NCBI RefSeq assembly: GCF_021917145.1
Contig: NC_061078.1
Location: forward strand, 953,466-1,017,465
Source of the DNA: Hypomesus transpacificus
Lineage: Eukaryota > Chordata > Actinopteri > Osmeriformes > Osmeridae
Reading direction: 5' to 3'
DNA: 64,000 nt
Both the position numbers and the translations under genes were made by a program. Under the pieces are notes generated by a model, which worked only from the letters and a program-made list of their open reading frames with translations, made no database searches and had not been told where the DNA came from. Below, one piece after another: positions 33,214-62,603 of this stretch; position 1 is the stretch's first letter; every line of letters begins with the position of its first letter.

Positions 33214-36200
33214 TCAACGTTGTGTGTGTGTTGTCATATGCCTAATGAGAACACGTTTGTAGCTAAATCTCTTACTACATTCCTGACACTGATATGGTCT
33301 CTCCCCTGTGTGTGTCCTCATGTGGACAAATAAACTTTGTTTACTGTTAAACAACTTACTACATTCCTGACACTGATGTGGTCTCTCCCCTGTGTGTGTC
33401 CACATATGGACTAGCAACGTGTGTTTACTTCTAAATCCCTCACTACATTCCTGACACTGATATGGTTTCTCACATGTGTGTATTGCCATATGGGCAAGTA
33501 AAGTTCGTTTACTGCAAAAGTTCTTACTACATTCCTCACACTGATATGGTCTCTCCCCAGTGTGTGTCCACATATGGACTAGCAGAGTGTGTTTACTGCT
33601 AAAGTTCTTACTACATTCCTGACACTGATATGGTTTTTCACACGTGTGTGCCTTCAAATGGGCAAGCAAATTGTGTTTTGAGATAAAGCTCTTATTACAT
33701 TCCTGACACTGATATGGTCTCTCCCCTGTGTGTGTTTTCAAATGGCGAATTAAATTTTGCTTACTACTCAAGCTCCTACTACATTCCTGACACTGATACG
33801 GTCTCTCACATGTGTGTGTCCTCATGTGGACAAGTAATTGGGTTTTAGTGCGAAACATCTTACTACATTCCTGACACTGATATGGTTTCTCCCCTGTGTG
33901 TGTCCTCGTATGGGCAAGCCAAGCGTGTTTACTGCTAAAGATCTTACTGCACTCCTGACACTGATATGGTTTCTCCCCTGAGCGTGTTCTCATGTGTTTA
34001 AGAAGAGCACTTCTGTCAGCAAATCGTCTCTTACATTGTTGACACTGATGAGGTTTCTCTGTGTGACTTCCCTGTGGTCTATTGTCCCTTGGAAGAGCCT
34101 CATTGTTTCGTGTTCTGTTCTGTAAAAGTATCACTCCTCCATGTTCCTCCTCCAAACTCTGAGCTGCAGGACAGTCTGGAGCTACAACAGAGAGGGGCTG
34201 AGAGTCACTGACTGGTTCTGGTGCTGCAGAGTCATGTACATGAGGCTCTTTGATTTGCTCCTCAGTTGTGTTGCTGGGTAGAGAGTCTCCTTCTCTGTTC
34301 TCCACTTTAACAATCTGGACAAGATGTGAACATTCAGAGGAGCCCTCCTGATCAGAGTCATGTTTCACACTGGAAGAAGTGAATATGAAGTCTGTGGTTT
34401 CAGACTGCAGTCCTTGGAGCTGCTCTTCCTCCTGACTGGTCCACAGCTCCTGTTCCTCTTTAATCTGTGGGGGCTCCGGGAGAGAGAGCTGCTGCACATC
34501 TGGGGACAGAAGAGACAGCAGTTAGATGTATCCAGGTTCAATGGGCCTCATTCTCGAACTCAGTTAAGAAGAATTTAAGAAGGAATTTCTTCTGAATTGG
34601 AATTGGACCTGACCTCTTCTACCACAGCATTCATGAAAGTTTTCTCATCTGCGATTTGTTCTGAACTTCAGGAGACTTTCCGAACTAAAAATAGCAGTCA
34701 TAAATCGTCCAGAGTTGTCTCAAATGCGATTCCTTCAAAAACCACAATGATCAAAGGAATCGCATTTAAGAAAACTCTCCGTGTTTGAAGTGTTAATGAA
34801 GTTATGAAAAATCGTTGGTCATTGCGTTCACATTAACTCTACAGACTATGGAAATCCGTTTTATCATATCACCAATGAATTCTTGATATCCAAAATTTGA
34901 ATTCTTGATATCCAAAATTCGAATTCCTGATATCCAAAATTTGAATTCTTGATATCCAAAATTCGAATTCTTAAAATCTAGAATTGCATTTTGAATATCA
35001 AGAATTCGATTTTTGGATATCAAGAATTCGTTGGTTACATAAATGATAAAACGGCTTGCCATAACAGACATCCTCGGATTAAAATAATTATAATAATTAA
35101 CCTTGCTTAGTGTACACTGTTAGATCCAGTGGAGAACAATTCCACTGCTCATCTTACTGGTATGATGTTGCACCGATGCACCTGTGCACCTGTTGCTTTT
35201 CGCTTGGACATAACTTGCGTTCCTGTTGCTTTCCTAATTGTGTCGATTCTGACAGCACACGTCACTGTTGTTGCGTGCCATTTTAAGGAGCTGTTGGGGC
35301 GTGTATGTATGCTAATTCAGGAGCACGAGGACGCGCTTTCAACTTAAGAAAACTCTTCCCGGGGAGCACAGCTCAGAAAACTTCTGCTGCGTAGGAACAC
35401 ATTTTCAAGCGTTCATGAATTTGGCGGATGTCTTTTTCTTACGCTGTTTTTCCGAAGCCCGTAAGAAACAATTCGGAAGAAACTTGAGAACATTTTCGAG
35501 AATGAGGCCCATTGTTCTTGGTGTAAAAAGTTTGGTGTAAAAACATTAGTATGGAAGCAAATCAGTGACATAATGTTTCAAATTTTAAAAGGCATTGAAT
35601 ACTTAAAATTGAAATTTAAACACCACTAAATTTGTTGGTTTTTAATTAACCTCCTTAAAATGGAAAACCTGATCCATCTGATTCAGAAAATCAGGTTGCT
35701 CAAATTCGAACAGTAAATTTCAGATCCCCAAAATAAAAAAATTACATTTCAAGTTTCAGAAATGTAAACAGAACAAAATTCAGACTGTTCGAATTTGAAT
35801 GGTGAAATAAATAAAACACATCTGGGTATCCCCGGATCTTGCAGTATTTTTTTCTCCTCGGGCCCTCTCATCCAGGTGTAGCTGCAGGCAGTCATACATG
35901 CAGATCCCTCATCCAAACCAATTCAGCCTGGGGTCTGAGGAGAGAGGTCAGGTCTGAGGAAAGCAATACATTGGTATTCCAGCTCAAATTAGACCAGTAA
36001 AATTCAGATGCCAAAAATGCTAACGAATCTAATAATTGAGCCAAAAGAAAAAAAAACACTGGGTATCCCAGATCTTGCAATCAGAATTTTTCATTTAAAA
36101 ACATTTGGGTTCAAATTTTCTGTATCTGAATTTCACCATTTGAATTTGAGCAGCCTGAAGAAAAAAAAAATTTACGCTGTGGGGATCGTCGGAAATATTT

Positions 36201-37597
36201 AGAACTCGCGCATCTTAAAGGTTAAGTATTCAATGCCTTTTAAAATGTAAAACATTGTCACCGATTTGCTTCTATACATTAGCAAACAAACAAGTATTCA
36301 TAATAACTCCAGGCTGTATTTATGTAACCAGGGAAAACCCAAAGCTGCTTATGACCCTTTGGTATATTTCTGTGTTCCTTGACTTGAGACAATGTGTAGG
36401 GGCTTGTTATTGGCCCGACTGTCAGTCTAGAGGAGAAGGGTAAGGTCTGGGACCCACGTTTGGAGAACGTGAGGTCTGCAACCCATGTCTGAAGGAGGGA
36501 CGTTAGCTAGTAAACTAGCGATATAAATACTTAAGACATAAGACACGTAACCATGAGGTCATAAGTAGTAAGGGTTCTAGACACAGACGATTATAATAAA
36601 GTTTTGAACATCAAACCTATTCTGTGTAGCTTGACCTCGGGTTGAGTAACAACGTCCAACAACCGCTGCAGTTGCATAATTTCTTCTTCGTACTCAGCAA
36701 ACTTCTTTTTCACTTTGATGAAAATCTCTAAACCTGCTGTTGTTAGTTTCTCACGGAGAACCAAGTGTAGTTTTGACATTCTGTCTTTTGAAAACTCCTG
36801 GGTGAAGATGGAGTCTGTAGTTTCAGACTGCAGTCCTTGGAGCTGGTCTTCCTCCTGACTGGTCCACAGTTCCTGTTCCTCTTTAATCTGTGGGGGCTCT
36901 GGGGGAGAGAGCTGCTGCACATCTGGGGGAAGAAGAGGCAAGACCCAAATAGACGTTTTAATTGTTTTGTTTTCTTCCACCAGTACAGCCAGTCATGAAG
37001 ACAAACCCAGGAAAGCTGATACCATAGAGAAGCTGGCTTTATTCATAGAACATTATTATTAGCTCTTTAAAATGTCCAAAATAGCTTTTTCAATCGCTGT
37101 TAGTAGCGATACTTGTGGACTGAAATTTTCTGCACTAAAACTGGTGAAATCTTTGGTCGATGATGTCAGATGGGTTAGGATGGGACCATACATTCATATG
37201 GGTTATGACGGGATAATACATCATGTACTGAGTTTTGCATCACTGAGGGCAAAGATGAAAGAATCTAGGTAAAGTGTGTAGAATTGAAGAAGAACAACCT
37301 GAGATAATATGGAGATGTCTGCTCTTTTCTAGCTAAAGTTACAGAGGGGATAGTGTGAAATAGGGCAACATATATTGTACTCCTCACTGACATTGACAAC
37401 AGCTTCAATAAATATTTATTAAATACAAAACCCGTTAAGTGTAGATTGATCTCAGGTTTAACGTCCAACCGTGGCAGTCGTGCACTTTCATCGTACTGGT
37501 ACTCGGTAAACGTCTTTTCAACGGCTCCGACAATCTCTAAGGCTTCCATTGCTAGTCGCTCTAAAAGAAAGTCTCTAAACAAATCTAGTTCCGACAT
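33214..37597 (-). CDS. C2H2 zinc-finger protein, tandem unit 4 (10 fingers)
   Basis: Exons 37597-37432 (module A, MSELDLFRDFLLERL, shorter than in other units), 36922-36617 (B plus A', MSKLHLVLREKL, 306 nt) and 34499-33214 (B plus fingers) sum to 1758 nt, 585 residues. The exon 1 donor (ACGG|GTTTTG) is weak, so exon 2's own Met could be the used start. Ten fingers; finger 1 has Arg in place of the last His (HMRTR). Fingers 3-8 alternate two linker types, TCEKP/TCERP and TGERP, and fingers 6 and 8 share LLVHMWTH, showing expansion by two-finger duplication. It lacks the 48-bp linker repeat of unit 3. Presumed nuclear DNA-binding protein; targets unknown. Confidence 0.84.
34543..35510. mobile_element. 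Inverted-repeat DNA transposon in unit 4 intron 2
   Basis: Ends GGGCCTCATTCTCGAA and TTCGAGAATGAGGCCC are perfect inverted repeats. An inner segment (34870-35035) is a nested palindrome built from AATTCTTGATATCCAAAATT units. Superfamily not certain (PIF/Harbinger-like by terminus). Confidence 0.8.
35545..36280. mobile_element. AT-rich inverted-repeat element
   Basis: Imperfect inverted ends about 60 bp long (GGAAGCAAATC...GGCATTGAATACTTAA and the complement near 36215-36275). No ORF. Confidence 0.6.
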
Positions 37598-37869
37598 TGT
37601 TAAACTGAAAGACTTTCTAATTGTGTCCCACTCTCGCTTCCTGCACGTCGTTTTATGTCCTACTTTTCTGCAAGTTACATCGAATCTACTACGGTGTTTT
37701 TCATCCCAGTCTACAACACGGAAGTACCCCGAAAGACTTTAAGTGTAGTTTTCCAAAATAAAAGTACCCAACTAGTATCCGAAGTATCCATAACTTAACT
37801 AATGCTAAAGATGGGCTTATTCGCACTGTTTTGAAACTGGCTTACATATAGCACCTTTGTTATTTAAAC

Positions 37870-38008
37870 AAAGAGCAGCAATAACATCTCTGATACCGAT
37901 AGTCAAGATATTGTTTTCTGTATGCACCTTCCTGCCAAAGCAAATTCCTTGTCTGTGCAAACTTTCATGGCAAATAAATCCCATTCTGATTCTGATTCTG
38001 ATATTGAG
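37870..38008 (+). mobile_element. LINE 3' tail with TGATTC repeats
   Basis: AAATTCCTTGTCTGTGCAAA then GGCAAATAAATCCCATTCTG and a (TCTGAT)n tail, the typical end of a fish non-LTR element. Confidence 0.65.
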
Positions 38009-38099
38009 CAATCTTGGTAGGAGTATCTGGGTGTAAAGTTAAATTATCCGTTCCAACCTCCTCTCACACTCCCGAACAGTAGGTGGCAATGATGCACTT

Positions 38100-38797
38100 C
38101 ATTGACGTTGGTTGTAATCTGCCATAATATCAACGAAGAAGAGAACGAAAACAGTTCTCCAGCGACGACGACCAGCGGACCTGTTCTCGGAGCACTGCTA
38201 TCTGTCCAGACTTCTGCTGAAACCAGCACGAAGTTTATTGAAGTAAGCACATTTGCCTATCACATTGCTCTTGCCAACATTATACGATTACGTAGAGTTC
38301 GTGTTAAAATCTCGAGGTCCTTAGCCTGGCGGTTCCAAGAGCAAAGTTCACAGATGTACTAACGCTACATCATGTAGCTCACCTTGCTAGCCAGCATAGC
38401 GACAAGCAAACTTGCAAAATTTCAGGGCTATAAAGCAGTTATTATTAATACTACAGCGACCTTTCAAGAGACAAAAGTTTGTTTCGAGCTAGCTTAGTGA
38501 TTACGTCGACTAGGAATTCCGTTATTGAACCGATATCGTGCTATCAGTAGATTAGTGTATCTACCTACCGACGACTGTAGTTTTTGTGCAGAAGGTCAAG
38601 GGTTAATTGCTAGTTCGGACGTCGTAGCCAGTAACTTTAATAAACTGTGGCAAATGGTAAACAGTTACTTACTTTAATAACTCATCCAGCAAAACTTAAA
38701 TGTATTAACATTAGTTAGCTAATGATAGTTACATTATTTTGGTGTCACCCGTTAGGGATACGTTTAGCCCCCGTCTACGACCCGACACGCAGTGAGG
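38100..38797 (+). promoter_or_regulatory. Probable GAA promoter and 5' UTR region
   Basis: A possible non-coding first exon ends with TTTATTGAA|GTAAGC at about 38250. No TATA box is obvious. The transcription start cannot be placed. Confidence 0.35.
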
Positions 38798-47030
<8,233 letters not shown>

Positions 47031-47758
47031 CCTGCTTCTCCTCTCCACCATCCCTCCATGTCCCTCTCCTTCCTGCCCTGCCTCTGGGCTGAGTGGAGGG
47101 AGGGAGAGAGGACAGACTGAGATTAGGTCCACAGGGTCACAGGGCGGGGGGGGATCATCACTTAATCAGTGTTGCTACTGTTGCTGTGTGAATGTTGTTT
47201 ACAACCTTGATTTGCACTATTGAAAATAACCCTGCACAGGAGACCCGACCAGGAATGTTCAAGCAGGGTGCCTTGGGAACCCTCAACTGTGTCTGGAGGT
47301 TCCAGGACACTTTTTGGAACCTTTAGAGAAGAGCATCTGTTCTAGAACCTTCTGGGCCCTACGAGCGGAGAGTTCTAGAACATCTGTGTACTGTGAATGT
47401 GTTCTGTATCTGCTGCCAAAGTTTTATGATTACTGAGATGTTGGGAGCGACATAGTATTTTACTTAGCTAGTAATTAATTTTAGAATGGTAGCTAGAATA
47501 GCTGGGAAAGGATTTTTGTGTTTATTTAGTTGTTAGTTGACATAATGCTGTTCCTTTGAGAGTTTTTAATGCTTTTTCAGAGCTGTTTTTTTTGTTTGTT
47601 TCTGAACTTTGAAATTCAAGTGTATGAGACTTCCAACTTGTTGAAGTAAAAAATAATTCACTGCTTTAGTTTTTGCTGCCATGATAAATTATGAAAGTTG
47701 AAGGAAAAAACTCTGAATGTTTATGCTTTCATTTCAAATTTCATATCAAGAAATCATG

Positions 47759-47764
47759 AATAAA
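47759..47764 (+). terminator. GAA poly(A) signal AATAAA
   Basis: First AATAAA after the GAA stop, 729 bp into the 3' UTR, followed by a T/G-rich stretch. Confidence 0.7.
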
Positions 47765-47861
47765 TTATATTCTTAATCTGATTGTTGAGCATTGTTATGG
47801 GTGTTGGGTGGGTAGGGTTCACCACCAGGGGGCAACAGCTCATTCAGCCAGGCTGGACTCG

Positions 47862-47970
47862 GTCTCTCTCTCTCTCTCTCTCTCTACTCTCTCTCTCTAT
47901 CTCTCTCTCTCTACTCTCTCTCTATCTCTCTATCTCTCTCTCTACTCTCTCTCTACTCTCTATCTCTCTA

Positions 47971-48002
<32 letters not shown>

Positions 48003-48273
48003 CCTCTCTCTCTCTACTCTCTCTATCTCTCCCTCTCTCTCTCTCTACTCTCTCTCTCTACTCTCTCTCTCTTCTCTCTCTCTCTACTCTCTCTATCTCT
48101 CTCTCTCTCTCTACTCTCTCTCTCTATCTCTCTCTCTCTACTCTCTCTCTCTACTCTATCTCTCTCTATCTCTCTATCTCTCTCTACTCTCTCTACTCTA
48201 TCTCTCTCTATCTCTCTCTCTCTACTCTCTCTATCTCTCTATCTCTCTACTCTCTCTCTCTACTCTCTCTCTA

Positions 48274-48347
<74 letters not shown>

Positions 48348-48486
48348 ACTCTCTCTCTCTACTCTCTCTCTATCTCTCTCCCTCTCTCTACTCTCTCTCT
48401 CTACTCTCTCTCTCTCTATCTCTCTCTCTACTCTCTCTCTCTACTCTCTCTCTCTACTCTATCTCTCTACTCTCTCTATCTCTCTC

Positions 48487-48521
<35 letters not shown>

Positions 48522-48728
48522 ACTCTCTCTCTACTCTCTCTCTCTATCTCTCTCCCTCTCTCTCTCCCTCTCTCTCTCTCTCACTCTACTCTCTCTCTCT
48601 CTCTCTCTCTCTACTCTCTCTCTCTCTATCTTTCTCTATCTCTCTCTCTCTATCTCTCTCTCTCTACTCTCTCTCTCTCTCTCTCTCTCTACTCTCTCTC
48701 TCTCTCTCTACTCTCTCTCTACTCTATC

Positions 48729-48769
<41 letters not shown>

Positions 48770-49079
48770 ACTCTCTCTACTCTCTCTCTCTACTCTCTCT
48801 CTCTCTACATCTCTCTCTCTACTCTCTCTCTCTCTACTCTATCTCTCTACTCTATCTCTCTATCTCTCTCTATCTCTCTCTCTACTCTCTCTCTCTCTAC
48901 TCTCTCTCTCTACTCTATCTCTCTCCCTCTCTCCCTCTCTCTATCTCTCTCTACTCTCTCTCTCTCTCTACTCTATCTCTCTCTCTACTCTCTCTCTATC
49001 TCTCTGTCTATCTCTATATCTCTCTATCTCTCTCTACTCTCTCTCTCTATCTCTCTCTCTCTACTCTCTCTCTACTCTA

Positions 49080-49116
<37 letters not shown>

Positions 49117-49160
49117 CCCTCTCTCTCTCTCTACTCTCTCTCTCTATCTCTCTCTCTCTA

Positions 49161-49192
<32 letters not shown>

Positions 49193-49463
49193 ACTCTCTC
49201 TCTCTACTCTCTCTCTCTCTCTATCTCTCTCTCTCTGTCTCTCTATCTCTCTCTACTCTCTCTCTATCTCTCTCTCTCTCTCTACTCTCTCTCTCTACTC
49301 TCTCTCTCTCTATCTCTCTCTCTCTGTCTCTCTATCTCTCTCTCTACTCTCTCTCTCTGTCTCTCTCTCTCTCTACTCTCTCTCTCTCTCTGTCTCTGTC
49401 TCTCTCTCTACTCTCTCTCTCTCTCTCTCTCTCTACCTCTATCTCTCTCTACTCTCTCTCTCT
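47862..49463. repeat. 1.6-kb CT-rich satellite (CTCTCTA variants)
   Basis: Almost pure (CT)n interrupted by A every 6-14 bases, with rare G. Two frames are open for over 570 codons, but only as Leu/Ser repeats. Confidence 0.97.
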
Positions 49464-49620
49464 GATACTACAACGACACACCATATATGTTCTCTGCAAA
49501 CATCATCTCACTTGTTGACCCTTTTGTTTACTTGTGTTTATGCTTGACTCAGGAACCAGATAGTGATAATCCGCACCAAGGGTCCTATTCTCTCCCTCCT
49601 TCATTGTTACTGCAACTGTG

Positions 49621-50710
49621 TGTCCCTCACTCCCTCCGTGTTAGGGCTAGGTCTGCAGCACTGTGTCTCTCCCTCCTTGTTAGGGCTAGGTCTGCAGCAC
49701 TGTGTCCCTCCCTCTCTCCCTCCGTGTTAGGGTTTGGTCTGCAGCACTGTGTCCCTCTCCCTCCCTCCGTGTTAGGGCTAGGTTTGCAGCACTGTGTCCC
49801 TCTCTCCCTCCGTGTTAGGGCTAGGTCTGCAGCACTGTGTCCCTCTCTCCCTCCGTGTAAGGGCTAGGTCTGCAGCACTGTGTCCCTCTCTCCCTCCGTG
49901 TTAGGGCTAGGTCTGCAGCACTGTGTCCCTCTCTCCCTCCGTGTAAGGGCTAGGTCTGCAGCACTGTGTCCCTCTCTCCCTCCGTGTTAGGGCTAGGTCT
50001 GCAGCACTGTGTCCCTCTCTCCCTCCGTGTTAGGGCTAGGTCTGCAGCACTGTGTCCCTCTCTCCCTCCGTGTTAGGGCTAGGTCTGCAGCACTGTGTCC
50101 CTCTCTCCCTCCGTGTAAGGGCTAGGTCTGCAGCACTGTGTCCCTCTCTCCCTCCCTCCGTGTAAGGGCTAGGTCTGCAGCACTGTGTCCCTCTCTCCCT
50201 CCGTGTAAGGGCTAGGTCTGCAGCACTGTGTCCCTCTCTCCCTCCGTGTTAGGGCTAGGTCTGCAGCACTGTGTCCCTCTCTCCCTCCGTGTTAGGGCTA
50301 GGTCTGCAGCACTGTGTCCGTCCCTCTCTCCCTCCGTGTTAGGGCTAGGTCTGCAGCACTGTGTCCCTCTCTCCCTCCGTGTTAGGGCTAGGTCTGCAGC
50401 ACTGTGTCCCTCTCTCCCTCCGTGTAAGGGCTAGGTCTGCAGCACTGTGTCCCTCTCTCCCTCCGTGTAAGGGCTAGGTCTGCAGCACTGTGTCCCTCTC
50501 TCCCTCCGTGTAAGGGCTAGGTCTGCAGCACTGTGTCCCTCTCTCCCTCCGTGTTAGGGCTAGGTCTGCAGCACTGTGTCCCTCTCTCCCTCCGTGTTAG
50601 GGCTAGGTCTGCAGCACTGTGTCCCTCTCTCCCTCCGTGTAAGGGCTAGGTCTGCAGCACTGTGTCCCTCTCTCCCTCCGTGTTAGGGCTAGGTCTGCAG
50701 CACTGTGTCA
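49621..50710. repeat. 43-bp minisatellite (about 25 copies)
   Basis: Unit contains CCCTCTCTCCCTCCGTGTTA and GGGCTAGGTCTGCAGCACTG, with a T/A variant at GTGT(T/A)AGGG. Confidence 0.97.
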
Positions 50711-50849
50711 GATAGGGAGCTCCCATGGCGTCTGAGCTGAGAGTTCTCGCTCTCTGTCGGCATCCCAGCTTTGTCCTTCTGCTTGCTCCCGGTTCCCCCC
50801 GCATGTCCGTCACAACAATCTTCTGTTTCAGCTGCTGTGCATGATTAAG

Positions 50850-51068
50850 TCTCCAACCCTGCTCCTGGAGAGCTCCCCTCCTGTAGGGTTACACTTCAAC
50901 CCTGCTCCTGGAGAGATACCCCCTGTAGGGTTACACTCCAACCCTGCTCCTGGAGAGATAACCCCTGTAGGGTTACACTCAAACCCTGCTCCTGGAGAGA
51001 TACCCTCCTGTAGGGTTACACTCCAACCCTGCTCCTGGAGAGATACCCTCCTGTAGGGTTACACTGCA
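50850..51068. repeat. 37-bp repeat (5-6 copies)
   Basis: Unit AACCCTGCTCCTGGAGAGAT plus ACCCTCCTGTAGGGTTACACTCC (two parts), a motif common in fish repeat DNA. Confidence 0.9.
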
Positions 51069-52854
51069 ACTGCAATTTAAATTAACCTTATTTGGTTTAT
51101 CAACCAGCTACAGGGAAGTGCGATATTAGTCATGCACAAACCGAATCAAGCCAATCTAAGGTGGTGATTTAATCTCTCCACACACACTTACTGAACAAAC
51201 AGTTTCGGGTGATATATATCAGGAACTGCCTGTAACTCTCCATCACACACACTGAGCTCTCTCACACACACACTGAGCTCTCTCTCTCACACACACCACC
51301 CTCTCCTTATCAGGACCTGACGTCATAAGTTCTGCCGCTCGTCCACTGATCCAACGCTGTGATTGGCTGGGCTAAACGCTGGCTTTGTTTTGATTGGCTC
51401 TCAGCAAACATTCACACACTAAAGACATCCAGATGGGCCCTTTCAGAAGGCACATATATCACTTCAGGAAGGAGAGGAGGCAGAGAGGGAGGGAGCATGT
51501 TGCTAACAGTGTCTCCTGTTAGATGCATTCTGATCTGCTGACTCAGGGCATTTCCTGTCTGGATTTCTAGAATTGCGTGTGTGCTATATGTGTGTGTGAG
51601 TGAGAGAGATAGAGAGAATGGGGTCTTAATGGGAATAGGAGGTTTGTGCAAGGTAGAATGTTGTGTGTGTTTGTGTTTCAGTTGTTTGGCACAAAAATGC
51701 TACTTGAAGTAGATATTGAGAAAGTCTAAACCCTTGAACAAAGTAGGGAGGGAAAGAGAGAGAAGGAGAGAGAGAGAGACAGAAATAAAGAGAGATTGAT
51801 GCTTCATTTATCATCTTGCCAAGTGTGTTTTTGTGGAACACTGGAACAACTTCCTGTAAACTGTGGCATGTACATATTATCCCTCATTCTCTCTCTGTCT
51901 CTCTTTCTCTCATGTACATATTATCCCTCACTCTCTCTCTTTCTCTCATGCACATACTATTCCTCACTCTCTCTCTGTCTCTCTTTCTCTCATGCACATA
52001 TTATCCCTCACTCTCTCTCTGTCTCTCTTTCTCTCATGTACATATTATCCCTCACTCTCTCTCTGTCTCTCTTTCTCTCATGCACATACTATTCCTCACT
52101 CTCTCTCTGTCTCTCTTTCTCTCATGCACATACTATTCCTCACTCTCTCTCTGTCTCTCTTTCTCTCATGCACATATTATCCCTCACTCTCTGTCTCTCT
52201 TTCTCTCATGCACATACTATTCCTCACTCCTTCTCTTTCCCTCTCTCTCTGCCTACAGTCTACCCCACACTCCTCTCCAGAGGAACTGTTTAAATGTCAC
52301 CTTCATGTCCACAACCAGAGAGAAAGTTTCAGTTTTGGGTGTACTGTCTCTTTAAGAATCGACTTGGGTGAGCAGTGTCCTGTCTTACTCCAGAGAGTTA
52401 AACTGGGATAGTTCAAACGTTTTAGCCTTTCTTTCCCTGTTTTCTCCAACCCCTCTTTCCTCCTCTCCCACATAATTGTTCTTAAACAGGATCTAAATAC
52501 AATAATGGCCAGGTATTAAGTGTCTGAGCAGACACACACTCTCAAACCCTCACACACAAACACAAACACACACACACAAACACACCCTGTGCAGGGCAGG
52601 ACAGGACAGGTCCAGGTAGACACAGCTGGTTGGTCTTACCTATCTAGGCCACACCACCAGCAGTGTACTTTGAAGCATTGTACAATGCTCGCACACGCAC
52701 ACTACACACGCGCACTACACACACACACTACACACACACACTACACACTCACACTACACACTACACATGCAGGTGGCTCTAAGTCGTTGTCACTAAAGAT
52801 CCCCTTCCTTTTTCTTTCTTCCGCTCTCTCTTTATAATCCTCTTTCTCCTTCCC

Positions 52855-52901
<47 letters not shown>

Positions 52902-52902
52902 C

Positions 52903-52939
<37 letters not shown>

Positions 52940-53252
52940 TCCCCCTCCTGCTGCTGTATTCCAACCCACTCCTGGTGACCGACAGATCCTCCGACTCCAC
53001 CCTGCTCCTACGTGACGACGGGAACCTTTTCAGGTGTCATGTCAGTTGGTTTGAAGTTCCGTAGTATCACGGCACACGCTCTCGGTAATACCTCTCGTTT
53101 TTTGTCTGACGTGACAGACGCGCCAAACGGAACAAACTAAACCTTTATTTCAACTCAGTCAAAAAGTTTTGAAAAGTTAGTTGCGGTGCCTTATTCGGTA
53201 TATCCGCTGCTTTGACATTGTTCGTTCTGGTCGGTGTAAGTGTCGGAGCGGG
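51069..53252. other. Gene-free region upstream of micall2
   Basis: Contains a 46-bp minisatellite (51880-52250, CTCATGCACATATTATCCCT units), CA repeats (52530-52770), CT repeats (52855-52935) and the micall2 promoter near 53100-53250. A 70-bp open piece at 52965-53035 followed by GTGTCA is the only exon-like sequence and has no acceptor. Confidence 0.6.

Positions 53253-62603
<9,351 letters not shown>

Noticed and set aside
38102-38362. 86-codon ORF upstream of GAA
   Set aside because: Overlaps a probable non-coding first exon and donor; no recognisable domain.
47782-49547. Open frames of about 578 codons in two frames
   Set aside because: They are the translation of CT-rich satellite (Leu/Ser only), with no splice or homology support.
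49621-50710. Regularly spaced repeats resembling a CRISPR array
   Set aside because: Contiguous minisatellite with no unique spacers, in a vertebrate genome.
52965-53035. Possible exon (open, followed by AG|GTGTCA)
   Set aside because: No acceptor upstream, no recognisable peptide, and micall2 has a complete first exon downstream.
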